Assembly (NCBI GenBank): GCA_045630285.1
Contig: JAZQSX010000061.1
Location: forward strand, 171,150-235,149
DNA: 64,000 bases
Origin: RGIG3009 sp045630285
GTDB lineage: Bacteria; Bacillota; Clostridia; Oscillospirales; Acutalibacteraceae
Reading direction: 5' to 3'
Within the stretch, counting starts at the first letter, position 1, and every line of letters starts with the position of its first letter. A program made the position numbers and the translations under genes. Below are positions 34,332-43,282 of this stretch, piece by piece. Below the pieces are notes generated by a model. That model made no database searches. It was given only the letters and a program-made list of their open reading frames with translations, and was not told where the DNA came from.

Positions 34332-35318
34332 TTAGAATATGCCGCCGACTTTCAGCAGATAGGAAACCAAAAAGACGGAAACTGCAGAGACAAGGGTTGT
34401 CCAAATTACCAATTGACCCGCCAACTCGGTGTCGCCGTCCATTTCCTGGGCCATTGGCACGCTGGATACCGCCACAGGTGTGGCAAACATCGCCACAAAT
34501 GCCGCAAAATGCGCACCACCGAAGATGTCTGAGAAGAACAGCCAAGCCGTTCCAACGCCCAAAATGGGCACGATAACCGTTCGTATCACGGTGCCAAAGA
34601 TGATTTCACGCTTCAAAGCGGAGATGGCGGAAAACTCGAACTGTGCACCAAGCACCAGCAGAGCGAGCGGTGTTGCGAGATTGGAGAGATAACGCAGCAC
34701 GGTAAACAGCGGCTGGATCTCGTCCAAACGGAAGGAGATTTGTGCGCTTGCGAATGTGGCACGAATCCCCAGGACGACCAAGCCGAGCGCAATGCTTTGA
34801 ATCAGTGGATTCTTGACAATGTCGAGCAGAATTTTTTTTACACTCGGTTTTTCGCCGCCCGAACGAAATACGGTGAGGCTGATGACAGCCAACACGTTAA
34901 ACAACGGAATGACAGCAGCAGAAAGAACGGTGGCGATCATTGCCCCTTCATCACCAAACAGTGATTGAGCCAACGGAATACCGATCAAGGCATAGTTCGA
35001 GCGAAACGTCGCTTGCAGAAGAACGCCTCGACGGCCGCTTCGCTTTTCAAACCAAATGACGGCGGGGAGAGACAGTCCGAAAATCAAAAGGACAACGATG
35101 GCGCTGTAGGCGATGTATCCCAAGTCTATGGTGCCAAAATCCTGAATGTTATAGACGTTCAGGAACAGCATCGAAGGCAGAAAAACACGAAATACCAGCT
35201 TGTTCATCGCTTTGGCAAGCGATGTGTTGATAAGACCTGCTTTTTTCAAAAAATAGCCGACAACCACCGTCAGAATAATGGGGGAAACGGCGTTGACCGC
35301 AAAAATCAAAGATTCCAT
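34332..35318 (-). CDS. AEC-family (auxin efflux carrier-like) transporter
   Basis: The 328-residue membrane protein has ten hydrophobic segments in two five-helix halves. The N-terminus (SPIILTVVVGYFLKKAGLI) and NKLVFRVFLPSMLFLNVYN are typical. Bacterial members move organic acids such as malate. It precedes a PepV-like gene on the other side (downstream of it on the minus strand, 27 bases away), so they may form an operon. The substrate is unknown. Confidence 0.82.
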   Translation of the reverse strand: MESLIFAVNAVSPIILTVVVGYFLKKAGLINTSLAKAMNKLVFRVFLPSMLFLNVYNIQDFGTIDLGYIAYSAIVVLLIFGLSLPAVIWFEKRSGRRGVLLQATFRSNYALIGIPLAQSLFGDEGAMIATVLSAAVIPLFNVLAVISLTVFRSGGEKPSVKKILLDIVKNPLIQSIALGLVVLGIRATFASAQISFRLDEIQPLFTVLRYLSNLATPLALLVLGAQFEFSAISALKREIIFGTVIRTVIVPILGVGTAWLFFSDIFGGAHFAAFVAMFATPVAVSSVPMAQEMDGDTELAGQLVIWTTLVSAVSVFLVSYLLKVGGIF

Positions 35319-35345
35319 AGGACACCCTCATATAAAGAGAAAAAA

Positions 35346-36740
35346 TTACCATTCCAATTCGTTCAGTGCAAGCAGAGCACGGGCGTAGATGCGCATGGCA
35401 CGCTGCAAGCGATCCAGAGACACAGCTTCGTCGATACCGTGTGCACCGCCGCGGCCTGCCGGAAAATCGGCAGGGGGCAGGTTGCCGCTCATACCAAACA
35501 CAAACGCGTTAGGTAACCGATGTGCATAGGTGCCACCGCTCAACAAATACGGCTTGCCGGCCTCACCGGTGACACCGTTGGCAACGTCACACAGCGTCTG
35601 TACCACGGCTGTGCCGGCATCGTTGATATACGGTTTGGTGCCGCTTATACTCGTATCAAGCGTAAAGCCATACGCTTCAGCAGCCTGCGACGCCTTTTGC
35701 ACGATCTCCTCATAAGTGATACCGACAGGATAGCGGATGTTGAGAGAAAGGGTGATATATCCGTTTTCCTGCGTGATGCGCTGGGCAAAAACGGTGAGCG
35801 GGGACATCTCGGCGTGGGTGGTGGCGATCCCGAGTGTATGACCGTAGATATCTTTGGAAACGATTTTTAAGAACTCAAACACGGTGCGGTCTTGCGGTAC
35901 CAAATCAGCATCCAGTAGCGCTGCGGCGAGATTAGTGATCATATTGCCGTTCGGATCGGGATGAGCACCGTGCCGAGGCGGCGTTTCGGCGGTAACGGTG
36001 TTGCCGATCACCGTGCAGAGCGGCAGTGAGGGAGGCACGGTCGTCTCTTCGAAAACCGCTGTTGCACGCCCCGGTGCTTCGGGCAACCCGGAGGTGAGGG
36101 TCAAACCGTGCAACGGTTCTTTGCTCTTTAATCGCAGAGTCATACCACCTTTACCGCCGTATCCGACGGGAAAACCGCCGTCGGGAACCAGAGACAACCG
36201 TGGCGGCGTGCAAACGTTGACAAATCCTTTAGCGTCATCGTTATCGGGTAGACCAACCATATCTTTCATTCCCGTTTCCTCGTTGCTGCCAACGTAAAGG
36301 GCGGGATTGTAGTTGAGCTTGATTCCCAATTCCTTAAATATTTTCAATAGATGGAAAATGACAGCTAATTGTCCTTTGTTATCGGTGGCACCTCGGCCAA
36401 TGACACAACCCTTGTACTCAACAGCATTGTACGGTTCAAATCGCCAATCACTGCCCTCGGGAACCACGTCACCGTGCAACCAAATTCCCAGATCGGGCTG
36501 ACCCTCGTCTAAAGACAAACTGACCACACCGACACCGTGATCGGTGCAGTGGAAACCTGCATCCTTTCCCATTTCCAGAACGGTATCCAGCACACGACGG
36601 GGACCTGCACCGAATGGCGCGCCGGGAAGCGCTGCTTCCTGGACACTTTTGATATTAACAAGCTGAATGGTGGTTTTGGCCAGATCGGTGCGCGCAGAGT
36701 CAATCAAACTGTCGATTTTTTCAAGGAGTGCTTCGTTCAT
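35346..36740 (-). CDS. pepV: M20-family dipeptidase (PepV/Sapep-like)
   Basis: The 464-residue zinc peptidase contains HGDVVPEGSDW (first metal His and Asp), GRGATDNKGQLA (bridging Asp), GSNEETGMKD (catalytic Glu and metal Glu) and a C-terminal RGGAHGIDEAV with the last His. PepV removes N-terminal residues from dipeptides, including carnosine-like ones, in the cytoplasm. The ATG at 36740 is behind AAGGTGG. An upstream in-frame ATG gives 13 extra residues but lies next to the promoter. Confidence 0.88.
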   Translation of the reverse strand: MNEALLEKIDSLIDSARTDLAKTTIQLVNIKSVQEAALPGAPFGAGPRRVLDTVLEMGKDAGFHCTDHGVGVVSLSLDEGQPDLGIWLHGDVVPEGSDWRFEPYNAVEYKGCVIGRGATDNKGQLAVIFHLLKIFKELGIKLNYNPALYVGSNEETGMKDMVGLPDNDDAKGFVNVCTPPRLSLVPDGGFPVGYGGKGGMTLRLKSKEPLHGLTLTSGLPEAPGRATAVFEETTVPPSLPLCTVIGNTVTAETPPRHGAHPDPNGNMITNLAAALLDADLVPQDRTVFEFLKIVSKDIYGHTLGIATTHAEMSPLTVFAQRITQENGYITLSLNIRYPVGITYEEIVQKASQAAEAYGFTLDTSISGTKPYINDAGTAVVQTLCDVANGVTGEAGKPYLLSGGTYAHRLPNAFVFGMSGNLPPADFPAGRGGAHGIDEAVSLDRLQRAMRIYARALLALNELEW

Positions 36741-36779
36741 CAAAATAACCACCTTTTCATAGTATAAATTGATATTCAT

Positions 36780-36808
36780 ATTTTACCACGATGACGTTTG
36801 GCGGTCAA
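36780..36808 (-). promoter_or_regulatory. Promoter of the pepV-like gene
   Basis: TTGACC and TAAAAT on the minus strand are spaced by 17 bases, 39 bases before the start codon. Confidence 0.75.
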
Positions 36809-36829
36809 GCAAAGTGTTGTAAATCGGCA

Positions 36830-36872
36830 AGAAAAAGCACCCCATATCCTCAGGGGATACGGGGTGCTTTTT
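36830..36872 (-). terminator. Terminator of the giant surface protein operon
   Basis: The stem GCACCCC-ATATCC / GGATAC-GGGGTGC with a TCAG loop is flanked by A5 and T5. It lies 7 bases beyond the stop of the small peptide gene. Confidence 0.88.
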
Positions 36873-36878
36873 GGAAAC

Positions 36879-36998
36879 TTATACGCTCAAATCATCGTCG
36901 TTATCCTCGACGGTCGGCTCGCTTTGGATGACAGCAGCGAGTGCCTCGTCGGCAGTCAAGTTGAGCACTTCAAGGAGGGGGGCGTTATACTGTTTCAT
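36879..36998 (-). CDS. Small 39-residue peptide gene behind the giant secreted protein
   Basis: This frame begins MKQYNAPLLEVLNLTADEAL and ends SEPTVEDNDDDLSV. The ATG at 36998 has AGGAGG nine bases upstream; another ATG at 37004 is too close to it. It starts 14 bases after the stop of the giant gene and is followed at once by the operon terminator, so it is a real, co-transcribed gene. It has no signal peptide or membrane helix, and the tail is acidic. I recall similar short proteins starting MKxYxxPxxEV in gut Clostridia with no known function. It could be a cytoplasmic partner or a precursor peptide; both ideas are speculative. Confidence 0.7.
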   Translation of the reverse strand: MKQYNAPLLEVLNLTADEALAAVIQSEPTVEDNDDDLSV

Positions 36999-37012
36999 TG
37001 TCATATACCTCC

Positions 37013-40000
37013 TTATTCCATTACCAGCGACGGACGAAGTACGGCGAAGTAGTGAGTGCTGTATTCCCAGTTGGGACGACCAAGCAAGCGCTCGAGCTGT
37101 GCAGTGGTAGTAATCGTATCGTACTTACCCTCTGTCAGCGAGTACAGGGTGTTTTCGCCGGTGTACAGGTACATGCGGTAGCCGTTGCTGTAGTAGCCGT
37201 TACGGAAGATGATGATATCACCGATCACCATATCCGATTCATACACAAGGCGAGTGCGGTCGTGTGTCCATCTGGGCGTGTGCAGACGTTCGCCGCCGTA
37301 CAGCGTGGGAGCAATCATGTTGCGATAGGTGCTGTTCTCGGTGGAGGGCTGCATCGCATAGTAGAGCGTGCTGGTGGTGCTGATGTTTTTAACAAAGCCC
37401 TTCTCGCCCAACGCCACCGTTTCAAGATCGGTGTCAGCGAAGGTGACATCCTGAATACCGGCGTTTTTGTAGATCTCGTTGATCAGCTCAAAGTCACGCA
37501 GCTCGGTGCCGTTTGCGATGAGCTCTTTCAGTGCATCCACAATCGCGGTTTGCTCGCTCTCGGTGAAGGTGTTGCCGACCGTGATAGCCGGGCAATCCAC
37601 TGCGACGTCGTTAATGGTGGTCGTGCTGACGATCTTGGTGCCGCTTGCGGTATCGTCGTTTACACGCACCGTATAGGTAACCGTGGTGTGCTTGTTAGCC
37701 GCCAAAGTCACGTTCCAAGTGATCTTGCCGTCCGCTACCACGCCGTTGCCGGTGTTGGAAAGGTAGGTGGCGCCGGCGGGGAGATTCTCAACGATGGTCA
37801 GCGTTTTGGCTTCGTCGTTGGTGTTGCGCAGATCGAACGTGAAGGTCAGCTCAGTGCCGGTATTTACCGTCTTGCCGAGGCTGTAGGGAACCAGCTTCTG
37901 CGCCACAATGCCGCTCAGGTTGTTCAAACGATTCTGGGTGTTCTGCGGAATCGCCTTGGTGAAGCCATTCAGCGGGCGGACGATAACGGTGTGATATACA
38001 CGGCTGCCGAAGATGTAGTTGGAAGCCGTGGGGTTGAGGAAATAGTCTTCAACCTGACCATACAGGATAGCCGGCTCGACGATTTCCACAGCCGGTTTGC
38101 CGTTGCCGCCGTAACGATAAACAGAACCGGAGCAGTGGATCATCTTACCGTTGCCGATGTACATCATTACGTGACCGGAAGTGTCGGCGCGGCGGACAAC
38201 CATCAGATCGCCGGGCTGCAAGGTGTCGAGGAACTGCTGTGCAATTTCAGCCTTTTCTTCTTCGGTATGCGTTGCAGTGATGGTGCTGCCGGACTTTTCT
38301 CGCAGGAAGTTAAATACCTTATACTGCGTAGAACCTGCCAACTGAGAGGTAGTGAACATGCCGATGTCGTAGTTCAAAGCAAAGTAGTAGCTGTCAAACG
38401 TGAATGCGGCGCAGTTCGTGTACTTGATGTTATCGATGGTCGCATCCTCGGGAGAATCCTCGCGAATCTTCCAACGATACTCTGTGTAAGAACCGTCATA
38501 AGTATCCGGTCCGCCGTAGTTGTAGTCTGTGTCGGAATACTGCACCTTGTCGCCGCGCATAAAGAAGGCTTCGGCGGTCTTGATAACAGCATTCTGCTCG
38601 GGAGTGTAGCTCTCTTCGGCGGGGATTTCATCGGGATCCGAAGAGGTGGATGTGAAGCCCGTGCGCGGGCGCAATACAACGTATGCCTGCGATGTGGTCA
38701 GCGTATTCAACAGAGCCATGTCGGCCTGCTCGGTACCGCCGGTGGACTTGACTTTCATCAGACCCTTGTCGCAGTAGATGTACAGCGAGACGGCGTCATC
38801 AACTTTAACGATAATGACGTCACCGATCATCAGATCCTTTTCGGCGACCGAAGCGGCAGGAGCACCCTTAACGCCTTCGATGGGGCCGGTGATATCCGCG
38901 CCGCCAAACAATGTGGGGGCGATGTTATCCAGATGATTGTTGGTGCCGCTCTGCGCTTTGCCGGTGCTGTCGGTATAGCTGTAAGAGGTAATGCCGGTGC
39001 CGTTGATAATGCTGTTCAAAATTTCTGCAGCGCTGTAGCCGTCATAGACGGATTCCGTGCGGTAACCGGTAAAGCCATTCGTGAAAGAGGTGTAATATGC
39101 CCAGTACACAAAGGTCATATCGGAGTAATGGGAATCAGCAAGCGCCTTCATGGCTTTGTTGAAATACTGGGCATCCGCCGAGTTAACAACGCGCTCGATG
39201 TAGATCGGATAATCGATCGTGGCATTGACATTGCCAACCTGAGCCGTTGTGGGTTCAACCGTGCCGCCGTTGCACAGGGCAGTGTCGTTGTCCACGCGGA
39301 CAGTATAGCTAAAGGTCTTGGTCTCGCCGGCGTTGATGGTAGCAGTCCACACCGCATTCTTGGTGATGAAATCATCCGCACCGTCCACATAGGTGGTGTT
39401 CTCGGGAATGGGATCAAACACGGTGATGGGGCCGCTCTCGCTGCCCTCGTTCTTTACGGTGAGAGTGTAGGTGATTTTCTCATTCGGGCCAATCGCGTGG
39501 GAGGCGGGGAGGGAGGCTGTCTTATCGACAACTAAGCCCTCAACCGTCTGTACGGGCGGGAGGATCGGGACAACAGCGCTGATGCTGTTGGTGATTTCAT
39601 CGCATTCGATGGTGACGATCTGGCCGTCAGCATCCTGCAGACGGGCATAGCCGCGAGCCGTGTAGAAACGGTCGTAGTGCATCGTCAGCATGATGGATGC
39701 AAAGTCGATGTAGGAATCGGTGTAGTCCACCAATTTGAACACGCCACTGTTGGCAGTGTAAGCCTTGCTGACCCACATTCTGCCGGTGCCACTTGTGCTT
39801 TGGTTTGCGAGGGCATTCGCATAGTTCAGTTCGGTTTTGTTTTCCTCGCGCTTCAGCAGCGAACCGAGTTCCAGTACGGTGTATTCCTTGCCGCCGTACA
39901 GCACCGTCATTGCACTGCTGCTCTCATCGAACGTCACCGCGAGGTTCATACGGGTGAGGAAGCGGATACCGTCATACACGAGCTCATCGTCTTCGTTCAG

Positions 40001-42616
40001 ATAGTAGTGGAACGAGGTACCGATGGTGTTCACCCGGAAGTTCTGCTCCGTGGAAGGAACGAACTCGGCCGAGATGGTCGCACGCTTGTCGGGCATTTCA
40101 AACTGGAAGGTGTTACCTGCCGATTCACGACCGAACTCAGGGAGAGTCGTCCAGGATTCGTTCAGAATACGCATGGTAGTACCATCGCTCAGCGTGTACT
40201 TGAGGCTGCCGGGCACCATGATATAGCCGTCATCGGGAGTTACCGTTACGGTGACGATATCGCCGGCTTCCAATTCGCCGAATACGGCATCCGAGGACAG
40301 CGAGCCGTTCTGAAGAGAAACGTCGGGCGTGACGTCAAGCAGTTCGTTAAATACTTTGATGGTGCAGGAAACCTCTTCCAACAAACCGGACTTCGCCGTG
40401 ATGGTCGTCGTACCGGCGGACAGTGCGGTGATATTGCCGTTTTTGTCCACGATGGCAACGGCTTCGTTGCTGCTGGACCACTCCACGCGGTTGAAGGTTG
40501 CATTTTCGGGCGAAGCGGTTACGGGCAGGGTGGTGGTATCACCGACCTCGAGGTTCATCTCGGTCGCGCCCAGCGTAATGGACTCTGCGGTGCCGAGCTC
40601 GTAGAACGAGATATTGTCAAAGTACAACGGCTGGGTTGTCGAGCTGTTGCCGAAACCGAGAATATAGTTGCGGTTGATAGACGCCTTCGTCTCAAAATAG
40701 AACTCGTAATGCTTCCATTCGTTCGCATTCGGTGTGACCCACTGCCAACCGGAAGCGTTGTAGGAGGTTTTGCTGGAACCGAACACCGTTCCGTAAGAAC
40801 TACTCGTAGTGAAAGCCTTAACTTCCCCGGTGTTGCCTTTTACGTCAAAGGCAATGACATATTTTTTGTTAGGTACGGCGGGTAGGTAATAATAATAGCT
40901 AGCAGAGGTGGTATTGGCGGGAATCTTCAACATATGATTGCCGTCTGTATCCTCAACGACCACTCGTGTTGTGGAATTGATGAGAGCACTCGTCCACTTT
41001 GTCGTGTTGCTCGCAACCGACTCAAAATCACCGCCGGAAACCAGGTCGCCGTCGAATGCAACGGTCACCTTGCACGAATGGCTTTCGCCCGCCGCGTTGG
41101 TGGCGGTGACGATCGCCGTTCCGCTGGCGCCAACGACCGAATAGAACAACCCGGTGGAAGCGTTGCTGATTTTAACCACACTGGTGTCACTGGAAGTCCA
41201 GGTCAGCGTTTCGGCGTATGCTTCTCCGCCAATGGTAAGTGCGGGTACTGCCGAATACATCGTGTAACTGGTGATCGACGGGCCGATATACAACTCGTCC
41301 TTCGCCAGTTTGAACGTATCGTTCGCCGAAATGTTCGAAACGGTAACAGCACAAGAAGCTGAGAAGTCGCCGGCTGTGGCGACGATGACCGCTGTGCCGC
41401 TGCTGACTGCTTTAACGGTGCCGTTTTCCACGGTGGCAACCGTCGCGTCAGTCGAACGCCACGTGATCTCTTCTGCCAGTTCGGCGCCTTCGGGTACTAC
41501 CGACACGGTCAGTGTTTCTTCATCGCCGGCGTTCATTTCCAGTTCAGTTTTGTTCAGCGCAATTCCCTTAGCAGCCACTTTGGTAACTGTGACGGCACAC
41601 GTGGTGGTCAGCAGACCGCACTTCGCGGTGATGGTGGCCGTGCCGGGGGCGACGGCGGTAACAACACCGTTTTTATCCACGGTAGCGACCGCTTCGTCGC
41701 TGGAGGTCCACTGAGCGCGGTTCAGGGTAGAATCAGCAGGGGAGGCAGTCAGCGTCATCTGGGAGGTTTCGCCCTCCATCAGCGTCAGCGTCTCGGCGTT
41801 CATCGCCACAGACTCGGCGGTGCCAAGTTCGATGACCGACACGTTATCAATATAGATCGGATTGGTGTTGGTACCGCCGCTAATATTTTGGTTACCAAAT
41901 CCTAAAATAGAGCTGCGAGCAAACGAGGAAGTAGTAGTGATTTTCCAACTGTATCGTTTCCAACTGTCTGCTTTCGGCGTGGCATATTTCCAACCGTTAC
42001 TGGTGGTTCCGGAAAAGAAAATGGGCTTGATTTCGCCGGTATCACCCTTGATATCAAAAGAAACAAGATACGTCTTGTTAGCTTCGCCGACCAAATTGTA
42101 ATACCACAAGTCGGTTTTGCCGGAGGGAATCTCCAAGCAGTGGTTACCGTCCGCTTCGGTGATAATTGTACCGGTTTTCAGAACGTCACCTGTCCAGCGG
42201 TTACTGTCGTTACACGCAGTGTTTTCAAAGTGGCCGCCTGCAACACGTTCGCCATCCCATGTGACATGTACCGTGCAGGAATGACTTTCGCCGGCGGCGT
42301 TGGTTGCTGTGATGACAGTAGTGCCAAGACCATTGGAGGCAATTCTTCCACTGGTGGCGTTAACGCTGGCCACGGAAGATTTGCTGGTGGTCCACGTTAA
42401 GGTCTCGGTGTACGGTTTGCCGTCCATGGTCAAAGCCGGAGAAGCACCGTATACAACATACGTACCGCTGTCCATCGGAGCCAGGTACAGCTCATCGTAC
42501 ATTAGTTTGAAGGTGTCACCTTCGGCAGCGACCGGCAATACCAGACCGGTGATCGTGCAGGTGAGAACCAACACGGCAACCAGCAGCATCGCTAAGGACT
42601 GTCTGATTGATTTCAT
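37013..42616 (-). CDS. Giant secreted multidomain protein: Ig-like, carbohydrate-binding-like and NlpC/P60-like modules
   Basis: The 1867 residues start with a signal peptide (to about 31, PVAAEG). A block of Ig-like domain, jelly-roll module (GGHFENTACNDSNRW ... YIDNVSVIELG) and Big2 domains (about 33-425) is repeated in diverged form at about 428-755. After beta-rich parts come two DUF11-type domains (DKTASLPASHAIGPNEKITY and the region near LPAGATYLSN). Three NlpC/P60-like modules are interspersed. Only the middle one shows a catalytic pair, Cys1402 (YTNCAAF) and His1482 (SGHVMMYIG); the first and third lack the Cys. There is no sorting signal. AAAGGAGAG precedes the ATG. It probably acts on or binds the cell wall or host glycans. 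Confidence 0.85.
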   Translation of the reverse strand: MKSIRQSLAMLLVAVLVLTCTITGLVLPVAAEGDTFKLMYDELYLAPMDSGTYVVYGASPALTMDGKPYTETLTWTTSKSSVASVNATSGRIASNGLGTTVITATNAAGESHSCTVHVTWDGERVAGGHFENTACNDSNRWTGDVLKTGTIITEADGNHCLEIPSGKTDLWYYNLVGEANKTYLVSFDIKGDTGEIKPIFFSGTTSNGWKYATPKADSWKRYSWKITTTSSFARSSILGFGNQNISGGTNTNPIYIDNVSVIELGTAESVAMNAETLTLMEGETSQMTLTASPADSTLNRAQWTSSDEAVATVDKNGVVTAVAPGTATITAKCGLLTTTCAVTVTKVAAKGIALNKTELEMNAGDEETLTVSVVPEGAELAEEITWRSTDATVATVENGTVKAVSSGTAVIVATAGDFSASCAVTVSNISANDTFKLAKDELYIGPSITSYTMYSAVPALTIGGEAYAETLTWTSSDTSVVKISNASTGLFYSVVGASGTAIVTATNAAGESHSCKVTVAFDGDLVSGGDFESVASNTTKWTSALINSTTRVVVEDTDGNHMLKIPANTTSASYYYYLPAVPNKKYVIAFDVKGNTGEVKAFTTSSSYGTVFGSSKTSYNASGWQWVTPNANEWKHYEFYFETKASINRNYILGFGNSSTTQPLYFDNISFYELGTAESITLGATEMNLEVGDTTTLPVTASPENATFNRVEWSSSNEAVAIVDKNGNITALSAGTTTITAKSGLLEEVSCTIKVFNELLDVTPDVSLQNGSLSSDAVFGELEAGDIVTVTVTPDDGYIMVPGSLKYTLSDGTTMRILNESWTTLPEFGRESAGNTFQFEMPDKRATISAEFVPSTEQNFRVNTIGTSFHYYLNEDDELVYDGIRFLTRMNLAVTFDESSSAMTVLYGGKEYTVLELGSLLKREENKTELNYANALANQSTSGTGRMWVSKAYTANSGVFKLVDYTDSYIDFASIMLTMHYDRFYTARGYARLQDADGQIVTIECDEITNSISAVVPILPPVQTVEGLVVDKTASLPASHAIGPNEKITYTLTVKNEGSESGPITVFDPIPENTTYVDGADDFITKNAVWTATINAGETKTFSYTVRVDNDTALCNGGTVEPTTAQVGNVNATIDYPIYIERVVNSADAQYFNKAMKALADSHYSDMTFVYWAYYTSFTNGFTGYRTESVYDGYSAAEILNSIINGTGITSYSYTDSTGKAQSGTNNHLDNIAPTLFGGADITGPIEGVKGAPAASVAEKDLMIGDVIIVKVDDAVSLYIYCDKGLMKVKSTGGTEQADMALLNTLTTSQAYVVLRPRTGFTSTSSDPDEIPAEESYTPEQNAVIKTAEAFFMRGDKVQYSDTDYNYGGPDTYDGSYTEYRWKIREDSPEDATIDNIKYTNCAAFTFDSYYFALNYDIGMFTTSQLAGSTQYKVFNFLREKSGSTITATHTEEEKAEIAQQFLDTLQPGDLMVVRRADTSGHVMMYIGNGKMIHCSGSVYRYGGNGKPAVEIVEPAILYGQVEDYFLNPTASNYIFGSRVYHTVIVRPLNGFTKAIPQNTQNRLNNLSGIVAQKLVPYSLGKTVNTGTELTFTFDLRNTNDEAKTLTIVENLPAGATYLSNTGNGVVADGKITWNVTLAANKHTTVTYTVRVNDDTASGTKIVSTTTINDVAVDCPAITVGNTFTESEQTAIVDALKELIANGTELRDFELINEIYKNAGIQDVTFADTDLETVALGEKGFVKNISTTSTLYYAMQPSTENSTYRNMIAPTLYGGERLHTPRWTHDRTRLVYESDMVIGDIIIFRNGYYSNGYRMYLYTGENTLYSLTEGKYDTITTTAQLERLLGRPNWEYSTHYFAVLRPSLVME

Positions 42617-42810
42617 AAAAAACTCTCCTTTATATGGTGACAATAACCGATGTTAGCTTTATAATATCATATTAGGAAAGATTTTTCTTGCCAGAAAAGG
42701 TTTTATTAGTGCCATTTTTTGACCATTTTATACCAAATATATAAGGGAAAGTCATTTTTTGTAATTGTTGATGACTAACAGCGGGTTTTACGTGTTTGAA
42801 TAGCAAAATG
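42617..42810. other. Intergenic region upstream of the giant gene
   Basis: AT-rich sequence with a likely -10 (TATTAT in GATATTATAAAG on the minus strand near 42675-42680) but no convincing -35. I see nothing else in it. Confidence 0.4.
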
Positions 42811-42849
42811 AAAATAAAAAAACAAAGGACCGCCGAGAGGCGATCCTTA
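42811..42849 (-). terminator. Duplicated tRNA-operon terminator (distal copy)
   Basis: AAGGATCGCCTCTCGGCGGTCCTT with a long T-rich tail. It is nearly identical to the terminator behind the intact tRNA-Asn (43058-43097). Confidence 0.75.
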
Positions 42850-42856
42850 GCTTTTT

Positions 42857-42890
42857 TGGATCCCCCAGTTGGACTCGAACCAACGACACC
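42857..42890 (-). pseudogene. Truncated tRNA-Asn 3' fragment (T arm, acceptor strand and CCA)
   Basis: The 34 bases differ at one position from the 3' part of the intact tRNA-Asn (43102-43135), and a copy of its terminator follows. The 5' half is missing. In its place are about 115 unrelated GC-rich bases and then the anticodon-arm palindrome at 43006-43032. It cannot fold into a tRNA. Confidence 0.85.
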
Positions 42891-43057
42891 CACTCTTGCG
42901 GTGCCCGGCTCTGTCTGCGGCGAATATGTCGCCTTGCCAATCGCCGACCGCGGCGCCAACCCTTGCTCGCTGCATCTGCCGCAGGCAGCGCTCGCAAGCG
43001 TTGCAGTTAACAGCCGCCACGCGGCTGTTAACACGGGTGTCAATTTGAGTGCAGCAA
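42891..43057. repeat. Insertion and 12-bp inverted repeat derived from the tRNA-Asn anticodon arm
   Basis: At 43006-43032 GTTAACAGCCGC and GCGGCTGTTAAC form a perfect inverted repeat around CAC. Each arm equals the anticodon loop and stem of the neighbouring tRNA-Asn (plus strand 43139-43150). The remaining 115 bases (42891-43005) are GC-rich, contain small hairpins, and match nothing I know. This looks like a recombination scar. Confidence 0.7.
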
Positions 43058-43097
43058 AAAAATAAAAAACAAAGGACCGCCGAAAGGCGATCCTTTA
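43058..43097 (-). terminator. Terminator of the tRNA operon
   Basis: On the minus strand AAAGGATCGCC-TTTC-GGCGGTCCTTT is followed by GTTTTTTATT, directly behind tRNA-Asn. Confidence 0.9.
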
Positions 43098-43101
43098 TTT
43101 T

Positions 43102-43177
43102 TGGCTCCCCCAGTTGGACTCGAACCAACGACACCGCGGTTAACAGCCGCGTGCTCTACCGACTGAGCTATGAGGGA
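43102..43177 (-). tRNA. tRNA-Asn (GTT)
   Basis: The 76 bases fold into a normal cloverleaf: acceptor TCCCTCA / TGGGGGA, D arm with AGCTCAGTCGGTAGAGC, anticodon loop CTGTTAA giving GTT, T arm GGTTCGAGTCC, encoded CCA. It is the last gene of the three-tRNA transcript. Confidence 0.95.
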
Positions 43178-43203
43178 ATGTCTGTGGGGAAGAGTCCCCA
43201 CGT

Positions 43204-43279
43204 TGGTGACCCGTACGAGATTCGAACTCGTGTTGCCGGCGTGAGAGGCCGGAGTCTTAGGCCACTTGACCAACGGGCC
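43204..43279 (-). tRNA. tRNA-Glu (CTC)
   Basis: The 76-base cloverleaf has acceptor GGCCCGT / ACGGGTC, anticodon loop CTCTCAC giving CTC, T arm GAGTTCGAATCTC, and an encoded CCA. The start GGCCCGTTGGTCAAG is the usual Firmicutes tRNA-Glu beginning. Confidence 0.95.
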
Positions 43280-43282
43280 GGA

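Noticed and set aside
36998..39535. An 845-codon open frame on the plus strand
   Set aside because: It is antisense to the giant secreted protein and has no ribosome site or recognisable domain.
42672..43043. A 123-codon open frame across the tRNA-Asn fragment
   Set aside because: Its GVVGSSPTGGS stretch is the familiar translation of a tRNA 3' end. It is an artefact of the tRNA scar.
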